NCBI RefSeq assembly: GCF_040796495.1
Contig: NZ_JBFNQN010000003.1
Location: 62,001-126,000 of the forward strand
DNA length: 64,000 bases
Direction of reading: 5' to 3'
Source of the DNA: Kineococcus endophyticus
GTDB lineage: Bacteria > Actinomycetota > Actinomycetes > Actinomycetales > Kineococcaceae
Shown: piece after piece, positions 32,399 to 41,442 of the stretch
Position numbering within the stretch: position 1 is the stretch's first letter
How the letters are laid out: each line of letters opens with the position of its first letter
The notes under the pieces: generated by a model
What the model was told of the DNA's origin: nothing
Database searches by the model: none
What the model saw: the letters and a program-made list of their open reading frames with translations, nothing else
Made by a program: the position numbers and the translations under genes

Positions 32399-33646
32399 GT
32401 GCGAACGCGCGTGGTCGTCGCTGAAGTGGGTCGCAACGTGGGTGCACGGGAACTGGCTGCGGACGTGCCGGGGCAGGTGTCGCGCGCCCTGGCGCCCGCC
32501 GCACCGCCCGCCACCGGCGCGTGGCGCGAGGGGGACCCGGTCGGGCACCGGCGCTTCGCCGACGTCGGTGACCTCCCGCTGCAGCTCGGCGGGGTGCTGC
32601 CCCAGGTCCGGCTCGCGTACGAGACGTGGGGCACGCTCGCGCCGGACGGGTCCAACGCCGTCCTCGTCGAGCACGCCCTGACCGGGGACTCCCACGTCAC
32701 GGGCGAGGCCGGACCGGGCCACCCGACCGCCGGCTGGTGGTCGGCGCTCGTCGGCCCCGGCAGGGCGCTCGACACCGACCGCTGGTTCGTCGTCGCGGCC
32801 AACGTCGTCGGCGGCTGCCAGGGCAGCACGGGTCCGTCCTCGCCGCGGCCGGGCACGTCCCGGCCGTGGGGGTCGGCCTTCCCGCGCCTGACGGTCGCCG
32901 ACCAGGTCGCGGCCGAGGTCCGCCTCGCCGACCACCTCGGCATCGCCCGGTTCGCCGCGGTCCTGGGCGGGTCGATGGGCGGCATGCGGTCGCTGGAGTG
33001 GGCTGCGGCGCAACCGGACCGCGTCGGCGCCGCGCTCGTGCTGGCCTCGGCCGCGGCCTCCAGCGCCGACCAGATCGGCGGGCAGTCCGCCCAGATCACG
33101 GCCGTCGTCTCCGACCCCGGCTGGCGCGGGGGCGACTACCACGACGCCCCCGACGGGCAGGGCCCGCACACCGGCCTCGGCCTGGCCCGGCGGCTCGCGC
33201 ACCTGTCGTACCGGACGGCCGCGGAGCTCGACGTCCGCTTCGGCCGGGACGCCCAGTTCGGCGAGGACCCGCTGGACCCGAGCGCGCCGGGACGCTACGC
33301 GGTCCAGAGCTACCTCGACCACCACGCCGACAAGCTGGTCCGCCGCTTCGACGCCGGTTCCTACGTCGCGCTCACCGACGCCATGAACACGTGGGACGTG
33401 GGCCTGGGCCGCGGCGGGACGGAGGCGGCGCTCGCGGCCCTGCGGACGCCCCTGGTCGTGGTGGCGGTCGACTCGGACCGGCTCTACCCCGTCGCCGACT
33501 CCCGTCGCATCGTCGACGCGGCCCCGTCGGTCGTGGGGGGTCTGCGCGTCGTCACCTCGACGTCGGGCCACGACGGGTTCCTGCTCGAGGCCGACCAGAT
33601 CGCCCCGGTCGTCACCGAGACCCTGGAGCTGGGCCGCCGCGGCTGA
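32399..33646 (+). CDS. metX: Homoserine O-acetyltransferase
   Basis: The alpha/beta hydrolase-fold enzyme acetylates homoserine. Seen are [31 protein letters not shown], the nucleophile S192 in [13 protein letters not shown], the Asp in [10 protein letters not shown] and the His in SGHDGFLLE. The first about 45 residues are a variable extension. GTG 32399 is the furthest upstream plausible start; GTG codons a few residues downstream are alternatives. It is in an operon with metY. The last 35 bp overlap the convergent small membrane protein gene. Confidence 0.93.
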   Translation: MRTRVVVAEVGRNVGARELAADVPGQVSRALAPAAPPATGAWREGDPVGHRRFADVGDLPLQLGGVLPQVRLAYETWGTLAPDGSNAVLVEHALTGDSHVTGEAGPGHPTAGWWSALVGPGRALDTDRWFVVAANVVGGCQGSTGPSSPRPGTSRPWGSAFPRLTVADQVAAEVRLADHLGIARFAAVLGGSMGGMRSLEWAAAQPDRVGAALVLASAAASSADQIGGQSAQITAVVSDPGWRGGDYHDAPDGQGPHTGLGLARRLAHLSYRTAAELDVRFGRDAQFGEDPLDPSAPGRYAVQSYLDHHADKLVRRFDAGSYVALTDAMNTWDVGLGRGGTEAALAALRTPLVVVAVDSDRLYPVADSRRIVDAAPSVVGGLRVVTSTSGHDGFLLEADQIAPVVTETLELGRRG

Positions 33647-33893
33647 GGCGGACCCCGACGACGCAGCCCGCCGCGGCGGCGAGGAGCACGAGCCCGGCGA
33701 CGGCCGCGAGCAGCCCCCACCCCTGACCGGAGGTCAGCAGCACCGTGCCGCCCTGGAACGGGGTGGGGCAGCCCGGCGCCGCGATCCAGCCGAAGTCGAA
33801 CGTCCGGGGCCGCAGCAGGACGGCGGCGCCGGCCGCCAGCAGCACCGCCCCGGCGACCGTCAGCAGGACGAGCGGGATCCTCGGGGTGTGCAC
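33612..33893 (-). CDS. Small membrane protein, hypothetical
   Basis: The 93-residue protein has two strong hydrophobic helices (about residues 6-26 and 62-84) separated by a loop with an isolated Cys ([13 protein letters not shown]). I do not recognise a function. The start GTG 33893 is chosen because GGGAA lies about 8 nt upstream; GTG 33935 would extend it. The 3' end overlaps metX and the 5' end faces the chemoreceptor gene. Small two-helix proteins of this type are common in Actinobacteria. Confidence 0.6.
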   Translation of the reverse strand: MHTPRIPLVLLTVAGAVLLAAGAAVLLRPRTFDFGWIAAPGCPTPFQGGTVLLTSGQGWGLLAAVAGLVLLAAAAGCVVGVRLSRGGPAPGSR

Positions 33894-33950
33894 CGGGTCA
33901 CGTTCCCACGGCCGGGTCAGGCCGATCGCGATCACGCCGATGGAACGTTC

Positions 33951-35522
33951 GTGCGCACAGTGCTGGACCTCCCCGTCAAGACCAAGATCTTCGCCCTCAT
34001 CGCCCTGATGGCGGTGGTCTCCGTCGTCATCGGCGCCGTGGGGGTGTCCCGCGTCCTGGAGCTCCGCTCGGACATGGCGAACACCCAGCGCCTGCACGTC
34101 GCACCCCGCACCCACCTCACCGACGCGCAGCGCTGGTTCCAGGCGACGAAGACCCGCGTCATCGAGTACGGGCCCGTCGCCGAGGCCGACCGCGCGAAGA
34201 TCCTGCAGGAGCAGGACGAGTACCGCGCCAAGCTCGAGGCGTCCCTCGCGGCCTACCAGCCGTTCGTCGTCGACGGCGCCTCGATGGCCGACGCGCAGCA
34301 GCAGCTCACGGCCTACTGGGCCGCGTTCGACGCCATCAAGCCTGTCGCCGACCAGGGCCCGCTGGCCTACGAGGCCGCGTACATCGAGCAGGTCCGCGGC
34401 ATCACCACGACGTTCCTCAACGACGTCGCCGCGGAGCTCGACAAGCAGACCGAGCTGGGCAACGCGGCCGTCGCCCGCGCCGACCGCGCGGCGGGGACGG
34501 CCGTCACGGTCATCGTCGTCGTGGGGGTCCTCGGCCTGCTGCTGAGCGGGGTCCTCGCCACGGTCGTCGGGTCGACGATCGTGCGCCGCATCCACCGCCT
34601 GCGCGAGTCCGCCCTGTCGCTGGCCGAGGGCGACCTCACCCACGACGTGACCGTGGACTCCCGCGACGAACTGGGCGTCACCGCCGGCGCGCTGAACACC
34701 GCGCTGGGGAACCTGCGCTCGCTGCTGAGCGCCGTGGGCCACTCCTCGACCGCGGTGTCCGCGGCCGCCGAGGAGATGACCGCGACCGCGGCCGGCATCG
34801 CCGACTCCGCCCACCGGACGTCCACGCAGGCCCAGGTCGTCGCCTCCGCCGCCCACGAGGTGTCGACGAACCTGCAGACCGTCGCGGCCAGCGCCGAGGA
34901 GATGGGTGCCTCGATCGCCGAGATCTCCGGCGGCACCACCGAGGTCGCCCGCGTCGCCGGGACGGCCGTGGCGATCGCGGACTCCACGAACAGCACGGTG
35001 TCGGCGCTGGGGGAGAGTTCCCGCGAGATCGGCAACGTCATCAAGGTCATCACCGCGATCGCGGAGCAGACGAACCTGCTGGCGCTCAACGCGACCATCG
35101 AGGCGGCCCGCGCGGGCGACGCCGGCAAGGGTTTCGCCGTCGTCGCCGGCGAGGTCAAGGAACTGTCGGTGCAGACCGCGCAGGCCACCGAGGACATCGC
35201 CCGCCGGGTCCAGCGGATCCAGGAGGACGCGACGTCCGCGGCGTCCGCCATCGGCGAGATCGTCGACGTCATCACGCAGATCTCCGACCACCAGGGCACC
35301 ATCGCCTCGGCCGTGGAGGAGCAGACCGCGACGACGGCGGAGATGAACCGCAACGTCGCCGACGCCGCCCTGGGGTCCGGTCAGATCGCCGAGAACGTCG
35401 GCTCCGTCGCCGAGGCCGCGTCGGTGACGAGCGAGGGCGTCGCCCAGACCCGCGCCGCGGTCTCGGAGTTGTCGAGCATGGCCGTGCAGCTGCGCGAGCA
35501 GGTCGCCCGCTTCCGCGTCTAG
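33951..35522 (+). CDS. Methyl-accepting chemotaxis protein
   Basis: The 523-residue chemoreceptor has a membrane helix (about 12-34), an extracytoplasmic helical ligand-binding domain (about 35-185, four-helix-bundle type), a second helix (about 187-210), HAMP, and a long coiled-coil signalling domain. The signalling tip reads [20 protein letters not shown] (E372), which contacts CheA and CheW. Gln/Glu pairs flank likely methylation sites. It is a lone receptor here with no che genes in the window. The start GTG 33951 has GGAAC upstream; the ligand is unknown. Confidence 0.93.
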   Translation: MRTVLDLPVKTKIFALIALMAVVSVVIGAVGVSRVLELRSDMANTQRLHVAPRTHLTDAQRWFQATKTRVIEYGPVAEADRAKILQEQDEYRAKLEASLAAYQPFVVDGASMADAQQQLTAYWAAFDAIKPVADQGPLAYEAAYIEQVRGITTTFLNDVAAELDKQTELGNAAVARADRAAGTAVTVIVVVGVLGLLLSGVLATVVGSTIVRRIHRLRESALSLAEGDLTHDVTVDSRDELGVTAGALNTALGNLRSLLSAVGHSSTAVSAAAEEMTATAAGIADSAHRTSTQAQVVASAAHEVSTNLQTVAASAEEMGASIAEISGGTTEVARVAGTAVAIADSTNSTVSALGESSREIGNVIKVITAIAEQTNLLALNATIEAARAGDAGKGFAVVAGEVKELSVQTAQATEDIARRVQRIQEDATSAASAIGEIVDVITQISDHQGTIASAVEEQTATTAEMNRNVADAALGSGQIAENVGSVAEAASVTSEGVAQTRAAVSELSSMAVQLREQVARFRV

Positions 35523-35560
35523 GACCCCCGGCTGCGGCGACGGCTCCCCGGGACAGCCGA

Positions 35561-35591
35561 ACGCCCCGACCCTTCTGCAGGGTCGGGGCGT
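35561..35591. terminator. Bidirectional terminator between the chemoreceptor and dctA genes
   Basis: ACGCCCCGACCCT (35561-35573) pairs perfectly with AGGGTCGGGGCGT (35579-35591), a 13-bp stem with a 5-nt loop. It lies between convergent genes and can serve both. Confidence 0.85.
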
Positions 35592-35614
35592 CCGGGTCCT
35601 CGGGGCCGGTCGGG

Positions 35615-37000
35615 TCAGGGGACGGTGACCGGCGTCTTCTGCTCCTGCTGCGCCGGGGCGTTGTGCGCCGGGTCCATCGACGTCTCGTCGAACGGACGGT
35701 TCCCGGCCAGGACCGCGGAGAGCTGCTCGCGGTCCAGCGTGCGGCTCCAGGTGGCGATGACGAGGGTTCCGACCGTGTTCCCGATGAAGTTCGTCACCGC
35801 GCGGGCCTCGGACATGAACCGGTCGATGCCGACGATGAGGCCGACGCCGTCGAGCAGGGCGGGCTTGTGGGCGGCGAGACCGCCGGCCAGCGTGGCGAGC
35901 CCGGCGCCGGAGACCCCGGCCGCGCCCTTGGAGGCCACGACCATGAACAGCAGCAGCGAGACCTGCTCGGGGATCGACAGCGGGTCGCCGAGCGAGGTGG
36001 CGATGAACAGCGAGGCCATCGTCAGGTAGATCGCGGTGCCGTCGAGGTTGAAGGAGTACCCGGTCGGGACGACGATGCCGACGGTCGACTTCGAGACGCC
36101 GGCGTGCTCCATCTTGGCGATGAGGCGGGGCAGCGCGGTCTCGGAGCTGGACGTGGAGACGATGAGCAGGATCTCGCGGGCCACGTACTTCAGGACCTTG
36201 AACAGCGAGATCTTCGCGACGACCCGCAGCAGCAGGCCGAGGACGATGAAGATGAACAGCGCGCAGGTCAGGTAGAACCCGATCATGACGATCGCGAGCG
36301 CCTTCAGCGCCTCGACGCCCGTCTCGCCGACGACGGCCGCGATGGCGCCGAACGCCCCGACCGGCGCGGCCCACATGACCATCGCGAGGACCTTGAAGAC
36401 GATCTTCTTGATGGCCTCGATGGCGACGAGGGCCTTCTGGCCGGTCTCGCCGAGGCCCTGGATCGCGAACCCGACGAGGAGGGCGACGAACAGCGCCTCG
36501 AGGACCGAGCCGTCGGTGAGGGCCGAGGGCAGCGAGGTCGGGATGATGCCGAGCAGGAACTCGGTGGTGCCGCCGCTCTCGCCCGCCTTCTCGGCGAGCT
36601 CAGCGCCCTGGCCGCGCAGCGCGTCGGTCAGCTGAAGGTTGGTGGTCGGCAGCAGGTTCCCGACGACGAGGCCGATGACGAGCGCGAAACCGCTCATCAC
36701 GAGGAAGTACAGCAGGGCGACCCCGCCGACCCGGCCGACCTGCGCGGCCTGCCGGACCGAGCCGATGCCGAGGACGATGGTGCAGAAGATGACCGGCGCG
36801 ATCATCATCTTCACCAGGGCGACGAAGCCCGTCCCGAGCGGCTTGAGCTCCTTGCCGAGGTCGGGCGCCAGCAGCCCCACGGCGATGCCGGCGGCCACCG
36901 CGACGATCACGGCGATGTACAGGAAGTGCGTGCGGTCGCGCTTCCTGGCGACCTGCGGAGTGGAGAACGGCGAAGCGGAGTTCTGAGCGCCTGTGCTCAT
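35615..37000 (-). CDS. dctA: C4-dicarboxylate/cation symporter (DctA/GltP family)
   Basis: The 461-residue secondary transporter of the dicarboxylate/amino acid:cation symporter family has eight membrane helices and re-entrant hairpins. Substrate and cation motifs are intact: STSSSETALPRL, YSFNLDGTAIYL, and GIDRFMSEARAVTNFIGN. DctA takes up succinate, fumarate and malate with protons. The ATG at 37000 has GAGAGGG about 4 nt upstream. A CitA/DcuS-type two-component system is divergent with a 49-bp gap, as expected for a dicarboxylate sensor controlling its transporter. Confidence 0.93.
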   Translation of the reverse strand: MSTGAQNSASPFSTPQVARKRDRTHFLYIAVIVAVAAGIAVGLLAPDLGKELKPLGTGFVALVKMMIAPVIFCTIVLGIGSVRQAAQVGRVGGVALLYFLVMSGFALVIGLVVGNLLPTTNLQLTDALRGQGAELAEKAGESGGTTEFLLGIIPTSLPSALTDGSVLEALFVALLVGFAIQGLGETGQKALVAIEAIKKIVFKVLAMVMWAAPVGAFGAIAAVVGETGVEALKALAIVMIGFYLTCALFIFIVLGLLLRVVAKISLFKVLKYVAREILLIVSTSSSETALPRLIAKMEHAGVSKSTVGIVVPTGYSFNLDGTAIYLTMASLFIATSLGDPLSIPEQVSLLLFMVVASKGAAGVSGAGLATLAGGLAAHKPALLDGVGLIVGIDRFMSEARAVTNFIGNTVGTLVIATWSRTLDREQLSAVLAGNRPFDETSMDPAHNAPAQQEQKTPVTVP

Positions 37001-37049
37001 GGGACCCTCTCGGTGACGTCCGGGAACTGCTGGCTGAAGGACTGGGGTG

Positions 37050-38729
37050 ATGGTGCTCACAGGTGGTCGGACCGGTCGCGCTTCCGGTCGTTTCGTTCAC
37101 GTCCCCGCGGCCGCGGGGACGGGGAGCCCGCGGCGCCGCCGGCACTGGACGCTCGCCTCCCGCGTCCTCGTCCTGCAGCTGCTCGTCGTGGGCATCGTCC
37201 TGGTGGCGGCGACGGCGGCCCTGGGCTGGCAGCTGCGCACCGACACCCGCCGCGACGCCACGACCCAGGTCGCCGACGTGGCCGCGGCCGTGGCGCAGGC
37301 CCCGGACGTCCGCGACGGGCTCGCCGATCCCGCGACGGCGGACCGGGCGGGCATCCAGCAGCACGTCGAGGACGTCCGCCGGGCGACGGGCGTCTACTTC
37401 ATCACCGTCATGGACCGCGACAAGGTCCGGTGGACGCACCCGGACCCCTCCCGCATCGGGCAGACGTTCGTCGGCAACGCCGACGCGGCCCTGGCCGGCG
37501 GGGAGGTCGTGGAGACCTACACGGGCACCCTCGGGCCGTCGGTGCGGGCCGTCCTGCCGGTGCGCGGGCCCGACGGCACCGTCGTCGGCGCCGTCGCGGC
37601 GGGGGTGGCGACCGGGTCGGTCACCCAGGCGCTCGTGGACCGGCTGCCCGTCCTCGTGCTGGCCCTGGCCCTGGCCCTCGCGCTGTCCCTCGTCGGCAGC
37701 TGGGCACTGTCGCGGTGGGTGCGCCGCCGCACCCACGGCCTCGAACCGGCCGACCTGACCCGCATGTGGGAGGTCAACGACGCCGTCCTGCACTCCCTGC
37801 GCGAGGGGCTCGTCGTCGTGGACCCCTCCGGGCACGTGCAGGTGGCCAACGACGAGGCGCGGCGGCTGCTGCCGACCGGTGAGGGCGGCGAGCTGGAGCT
37901 CGGTCCCGCGCTCACCCGGTTGCTGGAGGCCGGCGAGGACGTCGTCGACGACGTGCAGGTGACCGACGACCGCGTCCTCGTCGTCAGCCGGCTCGACGCG
38001 CACTGGGAGGGCCGCCGGGTCGGCACGGTGGTGACGCTGCGCGACCACACCGAGCTGCAGGCCCTGACGCGCGACCTCGACGCCGTGCGCGCCCTGGCCG
38101 AGGCGCTGCGGTCCCAGGCCCACGAGTCGGCGAACCGGCTGCACGTCGTCGTGACCCTCGTCGAGCAGGGGCAGCCCGACCGTGCCGTCGAGTTCGCGAC
38201 GGCGGAACTGGCTGCGGCGCAGCAGCTCACGGACCTCGTCGTCGCGGACGTGGCCGATCCGGCCGTCGCGGCGCTCCTCATCGGCAAGTCCGCCCAGGCG
38301 GCCGAGCGGGGGGTCGAGCTGGAGGTCGAACCCGACACCGCCCTGGCCGAGGGGCTGCTCCCGGCGCGCGACCTCGTGACGGTCGTCGGCAACCTCGTCG
38401 ACAACGCCGTCGAGGCCGCGCTGGAGGCCCCCGGACCGCGCTGGGTCCGCGTCCGCATCACCGCCCCGGCCGGCCGGGTCGAGGTGCGCGTCACCGATTC
38501 CGGCGAGGGGCTCGGCGCGGCGGGGCTCGAGCGCGCGATGCAGCGCGGCTGGTCGCGCAAGGAGCACCGGTTGTCCCCCGAGGGGGCGCACGGTCTCGGG
38601 CTCGCGCTGGTGGGGCAGGTCGTCCGGCGGCACGGTGGGACGGTGCGCGTGGAGGAACCCGTGACGCTCGACGACGGCGGCGGGACGGTCGTGGTCGACC
38701 TGCCGGTCCGGGTCGCGGTGACCCGGTGA
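37050..38729 (+). CDS. CitA/DcuS/DctS-type sensor histidine kinase
   Basis: The 559-residue kinase has membrane helices at about residues 33-52 and 193-212 bounding a single Cache/PAS-type periplasmic domain (YFITVMDRDKVRWTHPDPSRIG, typical of citrate/C4-dicarboxylate sensors). A cytoplasmic PAS follows, then a Spo0B-like phosphoacceptor helix (RSQAHESANRLHVVVTLVEQG, H358) and an ATPase domain (NLVDNAVEAAL; GLGLALVGQVVRRHGG). It should sense C4-dicarboxylates. The ATG at 37050 has AAGGA 8 nt upstream; GTG 37047 is a near-equivalent. The response regulator start overlaps its stop. Confidence 0.92.
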   Translation: MVLTGGRTGRASGRFVHVPAAAGTGSPRRRRHWTLASRVLVLQLLVVGIVLVAATAALGWQLRTDTRRDATTQVADVAAAVAQAPDVRDGLADPATADRAGIQQHVEDVRRATGVYFITVMDRDKVRWTHPDPSRIGQTFVGNADAALAGGEVVETYTGTLGPSVRAVLPVRGPDGTVVGAVAAGVATGSVTQALVDRLPVLVLALALALALSLVGSWALSRWVRRRTHGLEPADLTRMWEVNDAVLHSLREGLVVVDPSGHVQVANDEARRLLPTGEGGELELGPALTRLLEAGEDVVDDVQVTDDRVLVVSRLDAHWEGRRVGTVVTLRDHTELQALTRDLDAVRALAEALRSQAHESANRLHVVVTLVEQGQPDRAVEFATAELAAAQQLTDLVVADVADPAVAALLIGKSAQAAERGVELEVEPDTALAEGLLPARDLVTVVGNLVDNAVEAALEAPGPRWVRVRITAPAGRVEVRVTDSGEGLGAAGLERAMQRGWSRKEHRLSPEGAHGLGLALVGQVVRRHGGTVRVEEPVTLDDGGGTVVVDLPVRVAVTR

Positions 38730-39424
38730 TCCGCGTCCTCGTCGTCGAGGACGACCCGCTGCTCGCGGCCGGGCACGCCGACAAGGTCTCCGCCGTGCCC
38801 GGGTTCACCGTCGCGGCCGTGGCGAACTCCGGGCGGCAGGCGCTCGCCGCGGTGGGGGCCGCCGGGGAGCGGACGCCCATCGACCTCGTCCTGCTCGACA
38901 TGACGCTGCCCGACGTCGACGGCCTGCAGGTGCTGCGGGCGCTGCGGGCGGCGGCGGTGCCCGCCGACGTCATCGCGGTGACGGCCGCGCGCGACCCCGC
39001 GGTCGTCCGGCAGTCCCTGTCGATGGGCGTCGTGCAGTACCTGCTGAAGCCGTTCACGGCCGCCGCCCTGGAGGAGCGGCTGCGCGCCTACGCGCGGTTC
39101 CGCGCCGACGTCGCGGCCGCCTCGGGGGACCACGGCATCGACCAGCAGGCCATCGACGAGGCGCTCTCGCAGCTGCGCACCTCCGCCGTCCCGGCCCGCG
39201 GGGTGGCCGGGCCGACGCTGCAGGCCGTCGTCGCTGCGCTGCGGGAAGCGCCTGCGGGACAGGGGCTCTCCGCGGCGGAAGTGGCGGCGGGGACGGGGCT
39301 GTCGCGCGTGTCGGCCCGCCGCTACCTCGAGCACCTGACGACGGCGGGACGGGCCCGGCGCGAACCGCGCTACGGCGGGTCCGGGCGGCCCGAGCTGGCC
39401 TACCACCCGACGCCCGCGCTCTGA
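38726..39424 (+). CDS. CitB/DcuR-type response regulator
   Basis: The 232-residue regulator has a receiver domain with acidic pocket VVEDD, phospho-acceptor D58 in LVLLDMTLPD and Lys in LLKPF. A linker and a C-terminal winged-helix DNA-binding region follow (LSAAEVAAGTGLSRVSARRYLEHL, about 177-200), as in the DcuR/DpiA/CitB group. The GTG at 38726 overlaps the kinase stop by 4 nt. It presumably activates dctA from the 49-bp divergent region. Confidence 0.92.
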   Translation: MIRVLVVEDDPLLAAGHADKVSAVPGFTVAAVANSGRQALAAVGAAGERTPIDLVLLDMTLPDVDGLQVLRALRAAAVPADVIAVTAARDPAVVRQSLSMGVVQYLLKPFTAAALEERLRAYARFRADVAAASGDHGIDQQAIDEALSQLRTSAVPARGVAGPTLQAVVAALREAPAGQGLSAAEVAAGTGLSRVSARRYLEHLTTAGRARREPRYGGSGRPELAYHPTPAL

Positions 39425-39552
39425 GACCCCGCGCCGGTGCGACGGCCCCGCCGAGGTCGACTCCCCTCCGGTCGACCCCGGCGCGAACGGCCTTTCGCCC
39501 CGGCGATGAGGGTATCGACTCCCGTGGGCCCCGAGTTCCGGGACCGGTGGCC

Positions 39553-39558
39553 TAGGGT
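39553..39558 (+). promoter_or_regulatory. -10 element of a probable leaderless SMP-30-like transcript
   Basis: TAGGGT ends exactly 7 nt before the GTG at 39566. No ribosome binding site is visible. Confidence 0.55.
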
Positions 39559-39565
39559 GCGGGGC

Positions 39566-40438
39566 GTGGCAGCAGCGGAGCGCATCACCGACCGGCTCGT
39601 GGGACACGGCGAGGGGCCCTGCTGGTCCCCGACGTGGGGAGGTCTGCGCTTCGTCGACCTCTACGAGGGCGACATCGTGACCCTCGGCCCCGACGGGAGC
39701 ACGTCGCGCAGGCACTACGGGGACGTCGTCGCGATCACCCGGCCGCGCGTCGGCGGGGGAGCGGTCGTCGCCGTCGAGCGCGGCATCGTCCTCGAGGACG
39801 CCGACGGCGAGCTGACCCGCCTGCCCGAGCTGTGGGGTCCGCGCGTGCGGATCCGCATGAACGAGGGCGGCTGCGACCCCGACGGCCGCTTCTACGCCGG
39901 GAACATGGCCTACGACCAGGCCGACGGGAAGGGCGAGGGTCGCGGCGCGGTTTTCCGCATGGACGCCGACCGGAACGTCGAGGTCGTGGTCGAGCACGTG
40001 ACGATCTCCAACGGCCTCGGCTGGAGCCCGGACGGGACCCTGGCGTACTACAACGACACCGCCACCGGCCGCACCGACGTCTTCGACTACTCCCGCGACG
40101 GTGGGCTGACGAACCGCCGCCCGTTCGCCCAGGTCAACGACGAGAGCGGGACCAACCGCCCCGACGGGCTGTGCGTCGACGCCGAGGGCGGGGTGTGGAT
40201 GGGCCTGTTCGGCGGGTCCGCCGTCCGCCGCTACGCCCCCGACGGCACGCTGGACGCCGTCGTCGAGGTCGGCGCCCGGCAGGTCACGGCCTGCACCTTC
40301 GGCGGGGACGACTACTCCGAGCTGTTCATCACGACGTCGCGCGAGGGCCTCGCGGACGACGACGACCCCGCGGCCGGGAGCATCTTCCGGTACGTGCCGG
40401 GCGTGCAGGGGATGCCGGCGCTGCCCTACGCGGGCTGA
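39566..40438 (+). CDS. SMP-30/gluconolactonase/LRE-family hydrolase
   Basis: The 290-residue beta-propeller has the metal-binding residues of the family in context: GEGPCWSP (Glu), MNEGGCDPDGRFYAGNM (Asn/Asp), SNGLGWSPDG (Asn) and NRPDGLCVDAEG (Asp). Members are Ca2+- or Zn2+-dependent lactonases that open sugar lactones. The substrate cannot be decided here. GTG 39566 is chosen because the protein-like sequence starts there and a -10 element is correctly spaced; the in-frame upstream extension to 39437 is Arg-rich and atypical. Confidence 0.85.
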   Translation: MAAAERITDRLVGHGEGPCWSPTWGGLRFVDLYEGDIVTLGPDGSTSRRHYGDVVAITRPRVGGGAVVAVERGIVLEDADGELTRLPELWGPRVRIRMNEGGCDPDGRFYAGNMAYDQADGKGEGRGAVFRMDADRNVEVVVEHVTISNGLGWSPDGTLAYYNDTATGRTDVFDYSRDGGLTNRRPFAQVNDESGTNRPDGLCVDAEGGVWMGLFGGSAVRRYAPDGTLDAVVEVGARQVTACTFGGDDYSELFITTSREGLADDDDPAAGSIFRYVPGVQGMPALPYAG

Positions 40439-40454
40439 CGGCGTCCCCGGGGGT

Positions 40455-40748
40455 TCAGCAGCGGACGACGCGGACGAGGGACTCGGCGACGACGAGGTCG
40501 CTGGTCCTCGTCACGTCGACGCAGTCGCCGGGGCGCAGCCCGGCCAGGGCGAGGTGCTCGACGTGCTCGCGGTCCAGGCAGACGTCGTGCCCGGAGGTGG
40601 TGAGGCACACCTCGTCGGTGCGGGCGCTCGTCACGGTGCCGGCGGTCGTCGTCGGTGCGGGCTGGCGCAGCAGGACCGTCCCGGCGAACGCGACGAGCGC
40701 GGCCATCACGAGGACGGGCACCACCCGACCGAGCCTGCGCTTGTGCAC
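40455..40748 (-). CDS. Small exported or membrane-anchored protein, hypothetical
   Basis: The 97-residue protein has a basic N-terminus (MHKRRLGR), one hydrophobic helix (about 10-27) and an extracytoplasmic domain with three Cys (TDEVCLTTSGHDVCLD, plus GDCVDV) and a final Cys. This looks like a secreted or anchored protein with disulfides. I do not recognise the family. The ATG at 40748 is the natural start because the signal begins there. It is convergent with the SMP-30-like gene. Confidence 0.6.
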   Translation of the reverse strand: MHKRRLGRVVPVLVMAALVAFAGTVLLRQPAPTTTAGTVTSARTDEVCLTTSGHDVCLDREHVEHLALAGLRPGDCVDVTRTSDLVVAESLVRVVRC

Positions 40749-40809
40749 ATGGGGTCATCGACCCCTGGGACGACCCGCTTGAGGTCGGGCCGCGGAGTCA
40801 GGCCCCGGG

Positions 40810-41256
40810 TCAGGCAGGGGTGTGCGCCTCGCGCACGGGCGGTTCGGGGGCGGGGGACCCGCCGTCGTGGCGTCCCTCGGCCTCGTCGCGCAGGCGCTGG
40901 GAGAACTCCTCGGCCATCATCAGCCGGTCCCGCAGCTTCTCCACGCGCGCCTCGGCGGCCTGCCGGAACTCGTCGAGCTTGGCGAACAGCTCCTCGCGGG
41001 GCGTCTGCGAGGGGACGCGGCCGTCGAGGGCGTCGAGGACGGACAGCAGCTCCCGCATCTCGTCCAGGGAGAAGTCCAGCGGCTTCATGCGCTTGAGGAC
41101 GAGGAGCCGGTAGACGTCCATCTCGGTGTAGAGGCGGAACCCGCCGGGCGTGCGCTGGGTCGGGGTGACCAGGCCCATCTCGTCGTAGTAGCGGATGGTG
41201 CGGAAGCTGTACCCGACCCGCTCGACGACCTCGCCGATCTGCATGAGTCCCGACAC
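40810..41256 (-). CDS. MerR-family transcriptional regulator
   Basis: The protein (148 residues from GTG 41256) has a MerR winged helix (LMQIGEVVERVGYSFRTIRYYDEMGLVTP), the typical wing residues GGFRLYTEMDVYRL, then a long coiled-coil dimerisation helix (about 85-130) and a polar tail. No Cys is positioned for metal sensing, so the effector is unknown. GTG 41256 has AGGGGG at 5 nt; GTG 41259 and ATG 41244 are alternatives. A -10-like TACGAT (minus strand, 41302-41307) precedes it. The NlpC/P60 gene is divergent and could be its target. Confidence 0.85.
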   Translation of the reverse strand: MSGLMQIGEVVERVGYSFRTIRYYDEMGLVTPTQRTPGGFRLYTEMDVYRLLVLKRMKPLDFSLDEMRELLSVLDALDGRVPSQTPREELFAKLDEFRQAAEARVEKLRDRLMMAEEFSQRLRDEAEGRHDGGSPAPEPPVREAHTPA

Positions 41257-41442
41257 CACTACCCCCTGCTCGTCGGCCCGTCGTCGTCACGACGACAGTC
41301 GATCGTAACGGTCGGGGCACGTCGGGACGGCACCCTCGGCGTCGTCTCACCCGTTCGTTCGCGCAACCGACCGCGCGCCAGGTGTTCCCAGCGGGGCGGG
41401 TGGTGGCTACTCTTCACGCTGTGACGGGTCTGACTACTCTGG

